DNA of 40,991 nucleotides. Source: Ectothiorhodospiraceae bacterium. GTDB taxonomy: Bacteria > Pseudomonadota > Gammaproteobacteria > Nitrococcales > Aquisalimonadaceae. Below, piece after piece: positions 14,642 to 22,929 of this stretch. The DNA lies in the NCBI GenBank assembly GCA_007125985.1, contig SLCE01000228.1, positions 1 to 40,991 on the forward strand, read 5' to 3'. The notes beneath the pieces were generated by a model. That model did not search any database, was not told the DNA's origin, and saw only the letters and a program-made list of their open reading frames with translations. The translations under genes and the position numbers were made by a program. The first letter of the stretch is position 1, and each line of letters begins with the position of its first letter.

Positions 14642-15604
14642 TCAAGGAAGTAGCACAATCTTGCCGCGGGCGCCCGGTTCCATCACCAGGTGATGCGCCT
14701 TGGCGGCGTCGGCCAGCGGCAGTTCCTGACTGATCACCGGTTTCAGTGTGCCGTTGCGCAGCCCCGCTACCAGCGCAGCATGGGCGCTACGATATTCTTC
14801 CGGCGTGATCTGGAACAGGGCGCAGCCGATGATGCTGGCCCGCCGGCCCATGGTATCCCGCGGGTTGATCTCCACGGGGCCGCGGCTGCCGATCACCACC
14901 ACCCGGCCCTGGCGTCCGAGTACGGTCAGGTCCTTGCCCAGATTCACGTTGGCCAGCATTTCCAGGATCACGTCCACGCCCTTGCCGTCGGTCAGTTCCA
15001 TGACCTGATCCATGTAGCCGTCGGCTGCGTGGTCCAGCACGTGGTCAGCGCCCTCCGCGGCCACCAGCTGACGACCTTCATCGGAACCGCCCGTGGCGAT
15101 CACAGTCATGCCGGCGGCCTTGGCCAGCTGGATGGCCGCAATGCCCACGCCGCCGGTGGCGCCATGTACCATGATCGTGTCTCCTGGCAGCGCGGCGGCG
15201 CGCTGGAACAGGGCATGGTAGGCCGTGGTGCAGGGAACGCCGATGGCGGCCCCCTGCTGAAAACTGATGCCCTCGGGCAGCGGATGCACGCGATGTTCCT
15301 CGGCAATGGTCTGCTCGGCGTAGGAGCCGGTGACTGTGCCCGCCACGTACACCCGGTCACCCGGATTGACGCGGGTCACGCCTTCGCCCACGGCCTGCAC
15401 CGTGCCGGCGCAATCCATTCCCGGAGTGTAGGGTGTTTCCGGTAGCATGGCGTACTGGCCGGCGCGGATGTAGGTTTCCACCGGATTGACGCCGATGGCC
15501 TGTACCTTGACCAGAACCTGTTTGGGGCCAGGAACCCGGTCGTCGAGTGTTTCCAACTGCATGACCTCGGGTTCGCCCGGGGCATGGATGCGGATCGCTT
15601 TCAT
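14642..15604 (-). CDS. NADPH:quinone reductase-like oxidoreductase (MDR superfamily)
   Basis: Cytoplasmic 320-aa medium-chain reductase without zinc. The N-terminal GroES-like domain contains GVNPVETYIRAGQY and PYTPGMDCAGTVQAVGEGV. The Rossmann domain carries the nucleotide-binding motif HGATGGVGIAAIQLAKAAG and the family sequence GADHVLDH. The structural and catalytic zinc cysteines of alcohol dehydrogenases are absent, which places it with zeta-crystallin/QOR enzymes that reduce quinones or enones with NADPH. GGAG about 9 bases before the ATG at 15604 supports this start; the frame is open for 34 more codons upstream but these encode no conserved sequence. Divergent from the ABC transporter operon. 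Confidence 0.92.
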   Translation of the reverse strand: MKAIRIHAPGEPEVMQLETLDDRVPGPKQVLVKVQAIGVNPVETYIRAGQYAMLPETPYTPGMDCAGTVQAVGEGVTRVNPGDRVYVAGTVTGSYAEQTIAEEHRVHPLPEGISFQQGAAIGVPCTTAYHALFQRAAALPGDTIMVHGATGGVGIAAIQLAKAAGMTVIATGGSDEGRQLVAAEGADHVLDHAADGYMDQVMELTDGKGVDVILEMLANVNLGKDLTVLGRQGRVVVIGSRGPVEINPRDTMGRRASIIGCALFQITPEEYRSAHAALVAGLRNGTLKPVISQELPLADAAKAHHLVMEPGARGKIVLLP

Positions 15605-15657
15605 TGCTGTTTCTCCTCCAGTGGTCTGTGTCAGCAGTCTGCCACATGCGCTTGGAA

Positions 15658-15687
15658 TTGACTGCCCGGGATGCTGACCAGTAGCTT
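15658..15687 (+). promoter_or_regulatory. possible promoter of the peptide ABC transporter operon
   Basis: TTGACT (15658-15663) and TAGCTT (15682-15687) are 18 bases apart, about 50 bases before the first gene. The -35 is good, the -10 weak. Confidence 0.3.
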
Positions 15688-15735
15688 CCGCTATGGTAGG
15701 CAACACCCAACCGGGAGCCCATAACGGACACGCGG

Positions 15736-18261
15736 ATGAAAAAACTGGTCGTCATCATGCTGCTGCTGGCCTTGTTCGTCGGGGCCTACCTGCTTCTGGA
15801 CAGTGGCCCGGGCTCGCAACAGAGCGTTGCCCCGGACACCGAACCGGCGGACGCAGCCAGTCTGGCTGAGCGGCGCGGCGCGCTGGTGGATCAGATCGTG
15901 TTCACCCAGGAGACGGACCCCGGCAAGGTCACCGGCATGATCGAAACCGGCACCCATCACGTGTTCGGTCAGGGTGTGACCAGCGTGACCGTGTTCAACC
16001 GCATCCGTGACTCCCAGCAGGCTGCTCACGATATGTCCTACGGGTTCTCGGTGGAACTGACCCTGAACCCGGCCGGCCCCGAATTGGCGGACGGGGGCCT
16101 GAACCCGTTCCATGTGCCCGCGATCCGCGAGGCCATGAACTGGTTGATCGACCGCCGCTACGTGGCCGAGGAACTCTATGGCGGGCTGGCCGTGCCCCGT
16201 TACCTGCCCTTGAATACCGCTTTTCCGGATTATGCCCGGCTGGCGGATGTGGCCCGCGCGCTGGAGCTTCACTACCAGTATGACCCTGCCCGCGCGGAGC
16301 GGGTGATCACCCGGGAAATGGAGGCCTTGGGGGCCGAACGCCGTGACGGGCGCTGGTTCTACCAAGGGCAGCCGGTGCAGCTGAACGTGCTGATCCGCAC
16401 CGAGGACGTGCGCCAACGTGTGGGGGACCATGTGGCCAACCGGCTGGAGGACCTGGGCTTCCGGGTGGAGCGGCGTTACCGTGCCGCCGCCGAGGCCTCG
16501 CGTCTATGGCTGGCCGGTGATCCGGCCTCCGGCGAGTGGCACGTCTACACCGGCGGCTGGATTGCCACCACCATCAACCGTGATCAGGCGGACCAGTTCG
16601 GTTTTTACTACACGCCGCGCGGCCGGCCCGAGCCGTTGTGGCAGGCCTACCAGCCGGACCCGGAATTCGACGCCATCAGCGAGCAACTGCAGCGGCGCGA
16701 TTACAGCAGCTGGGAAGAACGTCAGGAACTCATGGCACGGGCGCTGGAGTTGGCCATGCGAGATTCCGCCCGTATCTGGCTGGTGGACCAACTCAGTGTC
16801 TCACCGCGTTCCCGTGAGGTGGAACTGGCCGCGGACATGGCCGGCGGCGTGTCCGGCTCCTGGCTCTGGCCGTACACCATCCGCTTCCGTGATCGCATCG
16901 GTGGCAGTGTGGTGTTTGCCCTGCCCGGCCTGCTCACCGAGCCCTGGAACCCTGTGGCCGGCAGCAACTGGGTATTTGACAGCCTGATCATGCGTTCGCT
17001 GAATGATCTGCCGCTGCTGCCCGATCCGTTCACCGGCCTGTACTGGCCCCAGCGCATCGAATCGGCCCTGGTCACCGTCCAGGAAGATGTGCCCATCACG
17101 CGCACCCATGACTGGCTGGCCGTGGACACGGCACCGGAAATCCGGGTGCCGGAGGATGCCTGGATCCAATGGGATGTGGAGGAGCAACGCTTTCTCACCG
17201 CCGGCGAGGTACACCCGGAAGGTGTCACGGCCCGCACCCGCACCCGCGTGCATTACGAGGATGGCTATCTGCAGCGTCGCTGGCACGACGGCAGTCAGGT
17301 GTCGCTGGCCGACATGGTGCTGCCCTGGATCCTCACCTTCGAGCGGGGGGATGAGGCCAGCCCGCTGTACGATCCCAGCCACGCGCCGAGCTTCCAGGTG
17401 TTCCAGCGCCATTTCCGGGGCTGGCGCATTATCTCCCGCGATCCACTGGTGATCGAGATCTACAGTGACCAGATCTACCCGGATGCGGAAACCATCGTTG
17501 CCCAGCGCACACCGTCGGTTCAGCCGTGGCATGTGCTGGCGCTGGGAATCCGTGGAGAACGCAGCGGCGAACTGGCGTTCTCCTCACATCAGGCGGACCG
17601 CCGGCGTGTGGACTGGCTGAGCCTGGTGGCCGGGCCCAGCCTGCGCATACTGGACCGGCATCTGGAGCAGGCGGCGGCGCAGCAATGGCTGCCCTGGGAA
17701 GGGCTGCTGCTGGATCTGGTGCGCGAGGGCGAGGTGCAGGCCCGCTACGATGCGCTGGCAGGCTGGCGGGAGCGATACGGCCATTTCTGGGTGGGTGATG
17801 GTCCGTTCTACCTGCATGCGGTGCATCCGGTGGAACGCACGGTGGTCCTGCGTCGCAACACCCATTTCCCCGATGCCAGCGACAAATGGCTGCGCTTCAC
17901 ACGCCCGGAGATCCCCGAACTGGATCTGGACGGGCCGCTGGTGGTGGAACTGGGCGAAGGGGCCGATTTCCGCCTGAATATCACCTTCCAGGGTGAACCG
18001 TATCCGGCGGAGGATGTAGATGCGGTGCAGTACCTGCTGTTCGACGGGCGTGGTTCCCTGGTGCGCCGGGGCCAGGCGGAACAGCAGGCGGACGGGCGCT
18101 GGTTCATACCGGTGTCGGCCGATGAGCTCATGGCGCTGGGTCCCGGGGCCAACAGCCTGGAGGTGGCGGTGACCTCCAAGCGGGTGGCATTGCCGGCCTT
18201 CGCGTCCCACGGGTTTGCCACAGTGCCGGCGCGCCCGGCCGCAGCCGGAGGAACAGACTGA
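15736..18261 (+). CDS. family-5 ABC solute-binding protein with apparently permuted domain order
   Basis: Large (841 aa) periplasmic binding protein held by an uncleaved or signal-type N-terminal helix (VVIMLLLALFVGAYLLL). The first half looks like the second half of an ordinary peptide-binding protein: ALVDQIVFTQETDPGKVTGM near residue 50, then VPAIREAMNWLIDRRYV (127-143). The usual N-terminal opening, GGSVVFALPGLLTEPWNP, only appears at residue 389 and is followed by RWHDGSQVSLADMV and DGPFYLHAVHPVERTVVLRRN. The C-terminal ~110 residues form an extra beta-rich domain. No lipobox Cys is present. It is the first gene of a five-gene importer operon overlapping the next gene by one base. Peptides, opines or oligosaccharides are possible ligands. 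Confidence 0.85.
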   Translation: MKKLVVIMLLLALFVGAYLLLDSGPGSQQSVAPDTEPADAASLAERRGALVDQIVFTQETDPGKVTGMIETGTHHVFGQGVTSVTVFNRIRDSQQAAHDMSYGFSVELTLNPAGPELADGGLNPFHVPAIREAMNWLIDRRYVAEELYGGLAVPRYLPLNTAFPDYARLADVARALELHYQYDPARAERVITREMEALGAERRDGRWFYQGQPVQLNVLIRTEDVRQRVGDHVANRLEDLGFRVERRYRAAAEASRLWLAGDPASGEWHVYTGGWIATTINRDQADQFGFYYTPRGRPEPLWQAYQPDPEFDAISEQLQRRDYSSWEERQELMARALELAMRDSARIWLVDQLSVSPRSREVELAADMAGGVSGSWLWPYTIRFRDRIGGSVVFALPGLLTEPWNPVAGSNWVFDSLIMRSLNDLPLLPDPFTGLYWPQRIESALVTVQEDVPITRTHDWLAVDTAPEIRVPEDAWIQWDVEEQRFLTAGEVHPEGVTARTRTRVHYEDGYLQRRWHDGSQVSLADMVLPWILTFERGDEASPLYDPSHAPSFQVFQRHFRGWRIISRDPLVIEIYSDQIYPDAETIVAQRTPSVQPWHVLALGIRGERSGELAFSSHQADRRRVDWLSLVAGPSLRILDRHLEQAAAQQWLPWEGLLLDLVREGEVQARYDALAGWRERYGHFWVGDGPFYLHAVHPVERTVVLRRNTHFPDASDKWLRFTRPEIPELDLDGPLVVELGEGADFRLNITFQGEPYPAEDVDAVQYLLFDGRGSLVRRGQAEQQADGRWFIPVSADELMALGPGANSLEVAVTSKRVALPAFASHGFATVPARPAAAGGTD

Positions 18262-19376
18262 TGCTGCCGGGAAGCCAGCCAGCAACACCGGTGCGCCGCG
18301 GTCTGTGGCGGGATCTGCGCAGCCTCACGCTGTTCTCGTTGAAACGCCTCCTGGCCCTTTTCCTCACCGTGCTGGTGGGCGTTTATCTGACCATCTACAT
18401 CGCCAACATGGGCGGGCAGGTGGATGAGTTACGCCTGGTGCAGATTCGCAGCACCGTGGGCGAGGAAGTGCGCGCCGATCCGGCCTTCTTCGACATGCCG
18501 GCGGAGGAACGCAATGCCCTGATCGAGGATCGCGTGCAGCTGGAAGTGGACCGGCTGCGGCTGGACCAGCCCTTCATTCTGCGCAGCGTTGATTACCTGC
18601 AGCAGGCCATCCGGCTGGACCTGGGGCGGGCGGAGCAGATGCACAGTGATACCGGCTCACGGCAGGTCTATGACATCATCGTCGAACGGCTGCCGGCGAC
18701 ACTGCTGCTGTTCGGCACCGCCAACCTGCTGGTGTTCTTCATCTCCGTCATCGTGGCCCTGGCTCTGTCGCGACGCTACGGCAGCCCGATGGACCGGGCG
18801 GTGATTGCGCTGGCGCCCAGCTCGGCGGCGCCCGCCTGGTTCTATGGCATCTTCCTGATCCTGATTTTCGCCTTCCTGGTGCCGTTATTCCCGGCGGGAG
18901 GCATGGTGCAGGTGCCGCCGCCGGAGGGCACTCTGGCCTATGCCGCCAGTGTGCTGCGCCACATGGCGTTGCCGGTGCTGGCCATGTTCCTGGGCAGCAT
19001 CTTCATCTCCATCTATTCCTGGCGCACCTTCTTCCTGATTCACTCCAGCGAGGACTACGTGGAAATGGCGCGGGTCAAGGGCCTGTCCTCCGGTCTGATC
19101 CAGCGGCGTTACATCCTGCGGCCGACGTTGTCGCCCATTATCACCAGCTTCGCGCTGATGCTGATCGGCCTGTGGAGCGGGGCGATTATTCTGGAACAGG
19201 TGTTCAACTGGCCGGGCCTGGGCACGCTGCTGTTCCAGGCCATCGGTCATCGGGACACGCCCGTGATCATTGGTTCGGTGGTGATTTTCGCCTACCTGTT
19301 GGCCATCACCGTGTTTTTGCTGGATATCCTTTACGCGGTGCTGGATCCGCGGGTGCGCATGGAGGCCAACCGATGA
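18261..19376 (+). CDS. peptide-type ABC transporter permease, DppB/OppB-like
   Basis: Inner-membrane permease of 371 aa. TM1 (about 28-52) is followed by a periplasmic, partly coiled-coil stretch of roughly 85 residues (EERNALIEDRVQLEVDRLRL), longer than in E. coli DppB. The transmembrane domain starts near residue 136 (IIVERLPATLLLFGTANLLV). The EAA coupling loop is visible as YVEMARVKGLSSGLIQRRYILRPTL, followed by the conserved FNWPGLGTLL segment. Start and stop overlap with both neighbours (TGATG upstream, ATGA downstream), indicating translational coupling. It should form a heterodimer with the next gene product. Confidence 0.93.
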   Translation: MLPGSQPATPVRRGLWRDLRSLTLFSLKRLLALFLTVLVGVYLTIYIANMGGQVDELRLVQIRSTVGEEVRADPAFFDMPAEERNALIEDRVQLEVDRLRLDQPFILRSVDYLQQAIRLDLGRAEQMHSDTGSRQVYDIIVERLPATLLLFGTANLLVFFISVIVALALSRRYGSPMDRAVIALAPSSAAPAWFYGIFLILIFAFLVPLFPAGGMVQVPPPEGTLAYAASVLRHMALPVLAMFLGSIFISIYSWRTFFLIHSSEDYVEMARVKGLSSGLIQRRYILRPTLSPIITSFALMLIGLWSGAIILEQVFNWPGLGTLLFQAIGHRDTPVIIGSVVIFAYLLAITVFLLDILYAVLDPRVRMEANR

Positions 19377-20707
19377 GCGGACGCTGGTCACAGGGGCTGG
19401 CACAGCTTCGCCGCTACCCCTCGGCGGTGGTGGGCATGGGGCTGATCGCCCTGCTGGTGGCGCTTTCCATCTACACCGTGTTCGCCATTCCCTACAGCCA
19501 GGCCCTGGATCTGTGGCGGGGCGGCGAGACCTGGCGGATGCATCCGGTGAACGCCCGGCCTGTCTGGGTGGATCGGCTTGCCGGCGGAGACCTGCCGCGC
19601 TCCCAGATCATCTCCGGCAGCCGGTCACCAGTCGAATCGGAGCCCTTTGAGGGAGGCCGGCAGAAACGCATTGAACTGGCCTTCGACTACGACAGCAGCG
19701 CCTTTCCCAGCGAGTTGAACCTGTTCCTGGACGCGCGGTTTGCGGAGCGGGAGCCCTTTGTGCGACTGAGCTGGCATACGCCGGATGGGCGGGAGATCCA
19801 CCTGGGGGGCAGGCGCGTCACCGGCAAGGACCGGGTCTCCATCTCGCAGGACTGGAATCTGGAGCGTCGGCTGGGGCTGGTGCCCCACGTGGGCCTGCTG
19901 GCCGAACCCGACACCATGGAAAACCCGGTGGTGCAGGCCGGCCGGCACGCCTTGGTGGTGGAGGCGGTGTTGTTCGAGGAGGATGCTGCGCTGGATGCGG
20001 ACCTGGCGGTCTATGGCCGGGTGCACGGGCTGGCCGGCACCGATCACCAGCGACGCGACCTCATGGTGGCGCTGATGTGGGGCACGCCCATCGCGCTGGC
20101 GTTCGGCCTGCTGGCAGCGGTGGGCACCACGATCACCACCCTGATCATCGCCGCCACCGGGGTCTGGTTCGGTGGCTGGGTGGATGCCGTTATCCAGCGC
20201 CTCACGGAGGTGAACATCATCCTGCCGCTGCTGCCCATCCTGGTCATGGTGGGCACATTGTACTCCACCAGTATCTGGGTGATGCTCGGAGTGGTGATCG
20301 CGCTGGGCATTTTCAGTGCCGGCATAAAGATGTATCGCGCCATGCTGCTGCCGATCCGTGAGGCGCCTTACGTGGAAGCGGCCCGGGCCTACGGTGCCGG
20401 CCATGCCCGGATCATCCTGCGCTACATGATTCCGCGCATCCTGCCGGTGTTGATTCCCACCTTTGTCACCCTGATTCCCACCTTCGTGTTTCTGGAGGCC
20501 TCGCTGGCGCTGCTGGGGCTGGGGGATCCGGTGCTGCCCACCTGGGGCAAGGTGATGAACGACGCCCAGGCCCAGAGCGCGCTGTACCACGGCTTCTACT
20601 ACTGGGTGCTGGCGCCGGCCGCGCTGCTGATGCTCACCGGCCTGGGTTTCGCCATGCTCGGCTTCGCGCTGGACCGGGTGTTCAACCCGCGACTGAGGAA
20701 CCTGTGA
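19373..20707 (+). CDS. peptide-type ABC transporter permease, DppC/OppC-like, with large periplasmic insert
   Basis: Second permease of the importer (444 aa; classical DppC is about 300). After TM1 (about 18-42) comes an insert of roughly 180 residues, rich in beta-strand patterns (IELAFDYDSSAFPSELNLFL and EPFVRLSWHTPDGREIHL). The transmembrane domain begins near residue 226 (RRDLMVALMWGTPIALAFGL). The EAA loop reads YVEAARAYGAGHARIILRYMIPRILP, and LEASLALLGLGDPVLPTWGKV is the typical late DppC motif. Start is the ATG at 19373 overlapping the previous stop by four bases; an in-frame extension further upstream lies inside dppB-like coding sequence and is rejected. Confidence 0.92.
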   Translation: MSGRWSQGLAQLRRYPSAVVGMGLIALLVALSIYTVFAIPYSQALDLWRGGETWRMHPVNARPVWVDRLAGGDLPRSQIISGSRSPVESEPFEGGRQKRIELAFDYDSSAFPSELNLFLDARFAEREPFVRLSWHTPDGREIHLGGRRVTGKDRVSISQDWNLERRLGLVPHVGLLAEPDTMENPVVQAGRHALVVEAVLFEEDAALDADLAVYGRVHGLAGTDHQRRDLMVALMWGTPIALAFGLLAAVGTTITTLIIAATGVWFGGWVDAVIQRLTEVNIILPLLPILVMVGTLYSTSIWVMLGVVIALGIFSAGIKMYRAMLLPIREAPYVEAARAYGAGHARIILRYMIPRILPVLIPTFVTLIPTFVFLEASLALLGLGDPVLPTWGKVMNDAQAQSALYHGFYYWVLAPAALLMLTGLGFAMLGFALDRVFNPRLRNL

Positions 20708-21681
20708 TGGCCCGGGACACGCTGCTGGAGGTCAAGGATCTCAGCGTGCATTACCGCACCGAGCGCGGCGCCGTGCGCGCCGTAGATGGGGTGAGCTTTG
20801 ACGTGCGCCGCAACGAGGCGCTGGTGGTGCTGGGCGAGTCCGGCTGTGGCAAGAGTTCACTGGCCAAGACCCTGCTTCGGGTGCTGCCGCGCAATGTCGG
20901 TCACGTGGGCGGTCAGGTACTGCTGAACGGCGACGACATCATGGCCTATCCGGAGGAGCGGTTTCGCAAGGAAGTGCGCTGGCTGCGCATCTCCCTGGTG
21001 ATGCAGGCGGCGATGAATGCGCTGAACCCGGTGGTGCGGGTGGGTGAACAGGTGGCAGAGCCGCTGCGCGTGCACCGGGGTCTGCGCCGGCCGCAGGCCA
21101 TGGAGCGCGCGGCCCAGGTGTTCAATCTGGTGGGGTTGTCACCGGATTTCCTGCAGCGCTATCCCTTCGAGCTCTCCGGTGGCATGCGCCAGCGGGCGGT
21201 GCTGGCCATGGCGCTGATCACCGAGCCGGAACTGGTGATCATGGACGAGCCCACCTCGGCGCTGGACGTGTTGACCCAGGCCAGCATCATGAACGTGCTC
21301 AAGCGCATCAAGGCGGAGTTGGGCACCAGTTTCATGCTGATCACGCATGATGTGGCCACGTCCAGTGAGATCGCCGATCGGGTGGCGCTGATGTACGCGG
21401 GGCAGATCAGCGAAGTGGCCAGCGCCGCGGATTTCTTCCACCACCCCGCGCACCCCTATTCGAAGCTGCTGATGGACAGCGTTCCCCGGCTGCGCCAGAC
21501 CGAGCGCCCCGTTCATATTCCGGGGGAGCCGCCCAACCTGCTTGATCCACCCCGCGGCTGCCGTTTCGCGGAACGCTGTCCGTCCCGCTTCGAGCGTTGC
21601 CGGCGGGATCCACCGGCCTTCGAACTGCCCAACCGGCGCCAGGTACGTTGCTGGCTGCACGAATCCGGAGGTAAGCCATGA
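20707..21681 (+). CDS. peptide-type ABC transporter ATPase, DppD/OppD-like
   Basis: First ATPase of the importer (324 aa). Walker A GESGCGKSS, Q-loop LVMQAAMNALNPVV, signature LSGGMRQRAVLAMAL, Walker B LVIMDEPTSALD and switch His in LITHDVA are all present. The C-terminal oligopeptide-transporter region has the Cys pattern CRFAERCPSRFERC followed by CWLHE, which in DppD/OppD proteins can carry an iron-sulfur cluster. ATG at 20707 overlaps the previous stop (TGATG). It forms a heterodimer with the next product. Confidence 0.95.
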   Translation: MARDTLLEVKDLSVHYRTERGAVRAVDGVSFDVRRNEALVVLGESGCGKSSLAKTLLRVLPRNVGHVGGQVLLNGDDIMAYPEERFRKEVRWLRISLVMQAAMNALNPVVRVGEQVAEPLRVHRGLRRPQAMERAAQVFNLVGLSPDFLQRYPFELSGGMRQRAVLAMALITEPELVIMDEPTSALDVLTQASIMNVLKRIKAELGTSFMLITHDVATSSEIADRVALMYAGQISEVASAADFFHHPAHPYSKLLMDSVPRLRQTERPVHIPGEPPNLLDPPRGCRFAERCPSRFERCRRDPPAFELPNRRQVRCWLHESGGKP

Positions 21682-22685
21682 CCGGGGCACAGCCGGCTAA
21701 GGAAGCCGGGGATGAGACGCTGCTGTCGGTGCGTGATCTGCATGTGTGGTTCGAACTGCGCCAATGGGGTTTTCTGCGTGTGGGCTCGGTGCGCGCCGTG
21801 GATGGCGTGGATCTGGAATTGAAACGCGGCGAGGCGGTGGCCTTCGTTGGTGAGTCCGGCTGCGGAAAGAGCTCTCTGGCCAAGACGCTGCTGGGCCTGC
21901 ATCGGCCGAGCCAGGGCGATGTGGTGTTCGCCGGCCGCTCCCTGAGCGAACTGGACAAGGCCGGGTTGAAGGATTACCGGGCCCGGGTCGGCTATGTGCA
22001 GCAGGACCCCTACGGCGCGCTGCCGCCGTTCATGGATGTGCGCCGGTTGCTGCACGAGCCGCTGATCATCCACGGCGTCCGGAACAAGGCCGAGCGGGAG
22101 CGGCGCGTGCGGCAGGTGCTGGAGGAGGTCCGCCTCACCCCGCCGGAGGAGTACCTGGGCAAGTTCCCGCACCAGTTGAGTGGCGGGCAGCAGCAGCGGG
22201 TGGTCATCGCACGCGCACTGATCTTGAACCCGCAAATGATCATCGCCGACGAGCCCGTGTCCATGCTGGATGCCTCGGTCCGTGTTGAGATTCTCAGCCT
22301 GCTGCGGCGCATTCAGCAGGAGCATCAGCTCACCCTGGCTTTCATCACGCACGATCTGTCCACTGTCCGTCATTTTGCCGAGCGCATTTTCGTCATGTAT
22401 GCCGGCCGCGTGGTGGAGCAGGCCGCTGTGGATGATCTGCTGGAGCATCCCCAGCACCCCTACACCCAGGCATTGCTCGCGGCGCTGTCAGACCCGGATG
22501 CGGGCAATGCGCACCGGCAGGCGGAAATCCCGCCCGGGGAACCGCCCAGCCTGATCAATCCGCCCAGCGGGTGCCGGTTCCATCCCCGCTGCCCCCAGGC
22601 CATGGCCGGCACCTGCGACGTGGACGAGCCGCCCGATTTCGAACCACGCGCCGGGCATCTGTCCGCCTGCTGGCTGCACCGCTGA
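21678..22685 (+). CDS. peptide-type ABC transporter ATPase, DppF/OppF-like
   Basis: Second ATPase (335 aa). Motifs: Walker A GESGCGKSSLAKTLLG, Q-loop YVQQDPYGALPPF, signature LSGGQQQRVVIARAL, Walker B MIIADEPVSMLDAS, switch FITHDLS. The C-terminal oligo_HPY segment has CRFHPRCP and CWLHR. The insertion between strand 1 and Walker A (FELRQWGFLRVGSVRAVDGV) is typical of OppF/DppF. ATG overlaps the upstream stop by four bases after a GGAGG ribosome site. Followed after a single base by a tiny membrane ORF. Confidence 0.95.
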   Translation: MTGAQPAKEAGDETLLSVRDLHVWFELRQWGFLRVGSVRAVDGVDLELKRGEAVAFVGESGCGKSSLAKTLLGLHRPSQGDVVFAGRSLSELDKAGLKDYRARVGYVQQDPYGALPPFMDVRRLLHEPLIIHGVRNKAERERRVRQVLEEVRLTPPEEYLGKFPHQLSGGQQQRVVIARALILNPQMIIADEPVSMLDASVRVEILSLLRRIQQEHQLTLAFITHDLSTVRHFAERIFVMYAGRVVEQAAVDDLLEHPQHPYTQALLAALSDPDAGNAHRQAEIPPGEPPSLINPPSGCRFHPRCPQAMAGTCDVDEPPDFEPRAGHLSACWLHR

Positions 22686-22686
22686 C

Positions 22687-22866
22687 ATGCCACTGCTGGG
22701 CGCCGGTCTTTCGCTGGCCTTGGTGGGGCTCGGTGTGCTGCTGGCGCAGACTGTGCGGCTGCTGCCGCCGGGCCTGATCCTTTCACTGCTCGCCTTTGTT
22801 GCAGCCTTCGCCGGCATTGTCCTCGGCGTGGCGGGGATGCTGCAACGCTTCCATACTCGGCGTTGA
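22687..22866 (+). CDS. 59-aa putative membrane protein at the end of the ABC operon
   Basis: An ATG one base after the dppF-like stop opens a 59-codon frame ending TGA. The product is two hydrophobic helices (GAGLSLALVGLGVLLAQ and LILSLLAFVAAFAGIVLGVAG) joined by TVRLLPPG, with a basic tail RFHTRR, the layout of a small hairpin membrane protein. It lacks its own Shine-Dalgarno and would depend on coupling with dppF. I recognise no family. It could be an accessory of the transporter or an unrelated small membrane protein; a chance ORF is less likely given its composition. Confidence 0.6.
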   Translation: MPLLGAGLSLALVGLGVLLAQTVRLLPPGLILSLLAFVAAFAGIVLGVAGMLQRFHTRR

Positions 22867-22929
22867 CGGTCTTCGACTTCATTGCTGTACTGTCGAAAAC
22901 CGAAAATACACGACTGTATGGATGTGACC

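Noticed and set aside
19172-19372. Extended N-terminus of the second permease
   Set aside because: It lies inside the first permease gene; the ATGA overlap start at 19373 fits the family.
22867-22929. Ada-box search upstream of aidB
   Set aside because: Only a weak TTGCTG/AATACA promoter-like arrangement is seen; no convincing Ada operator.
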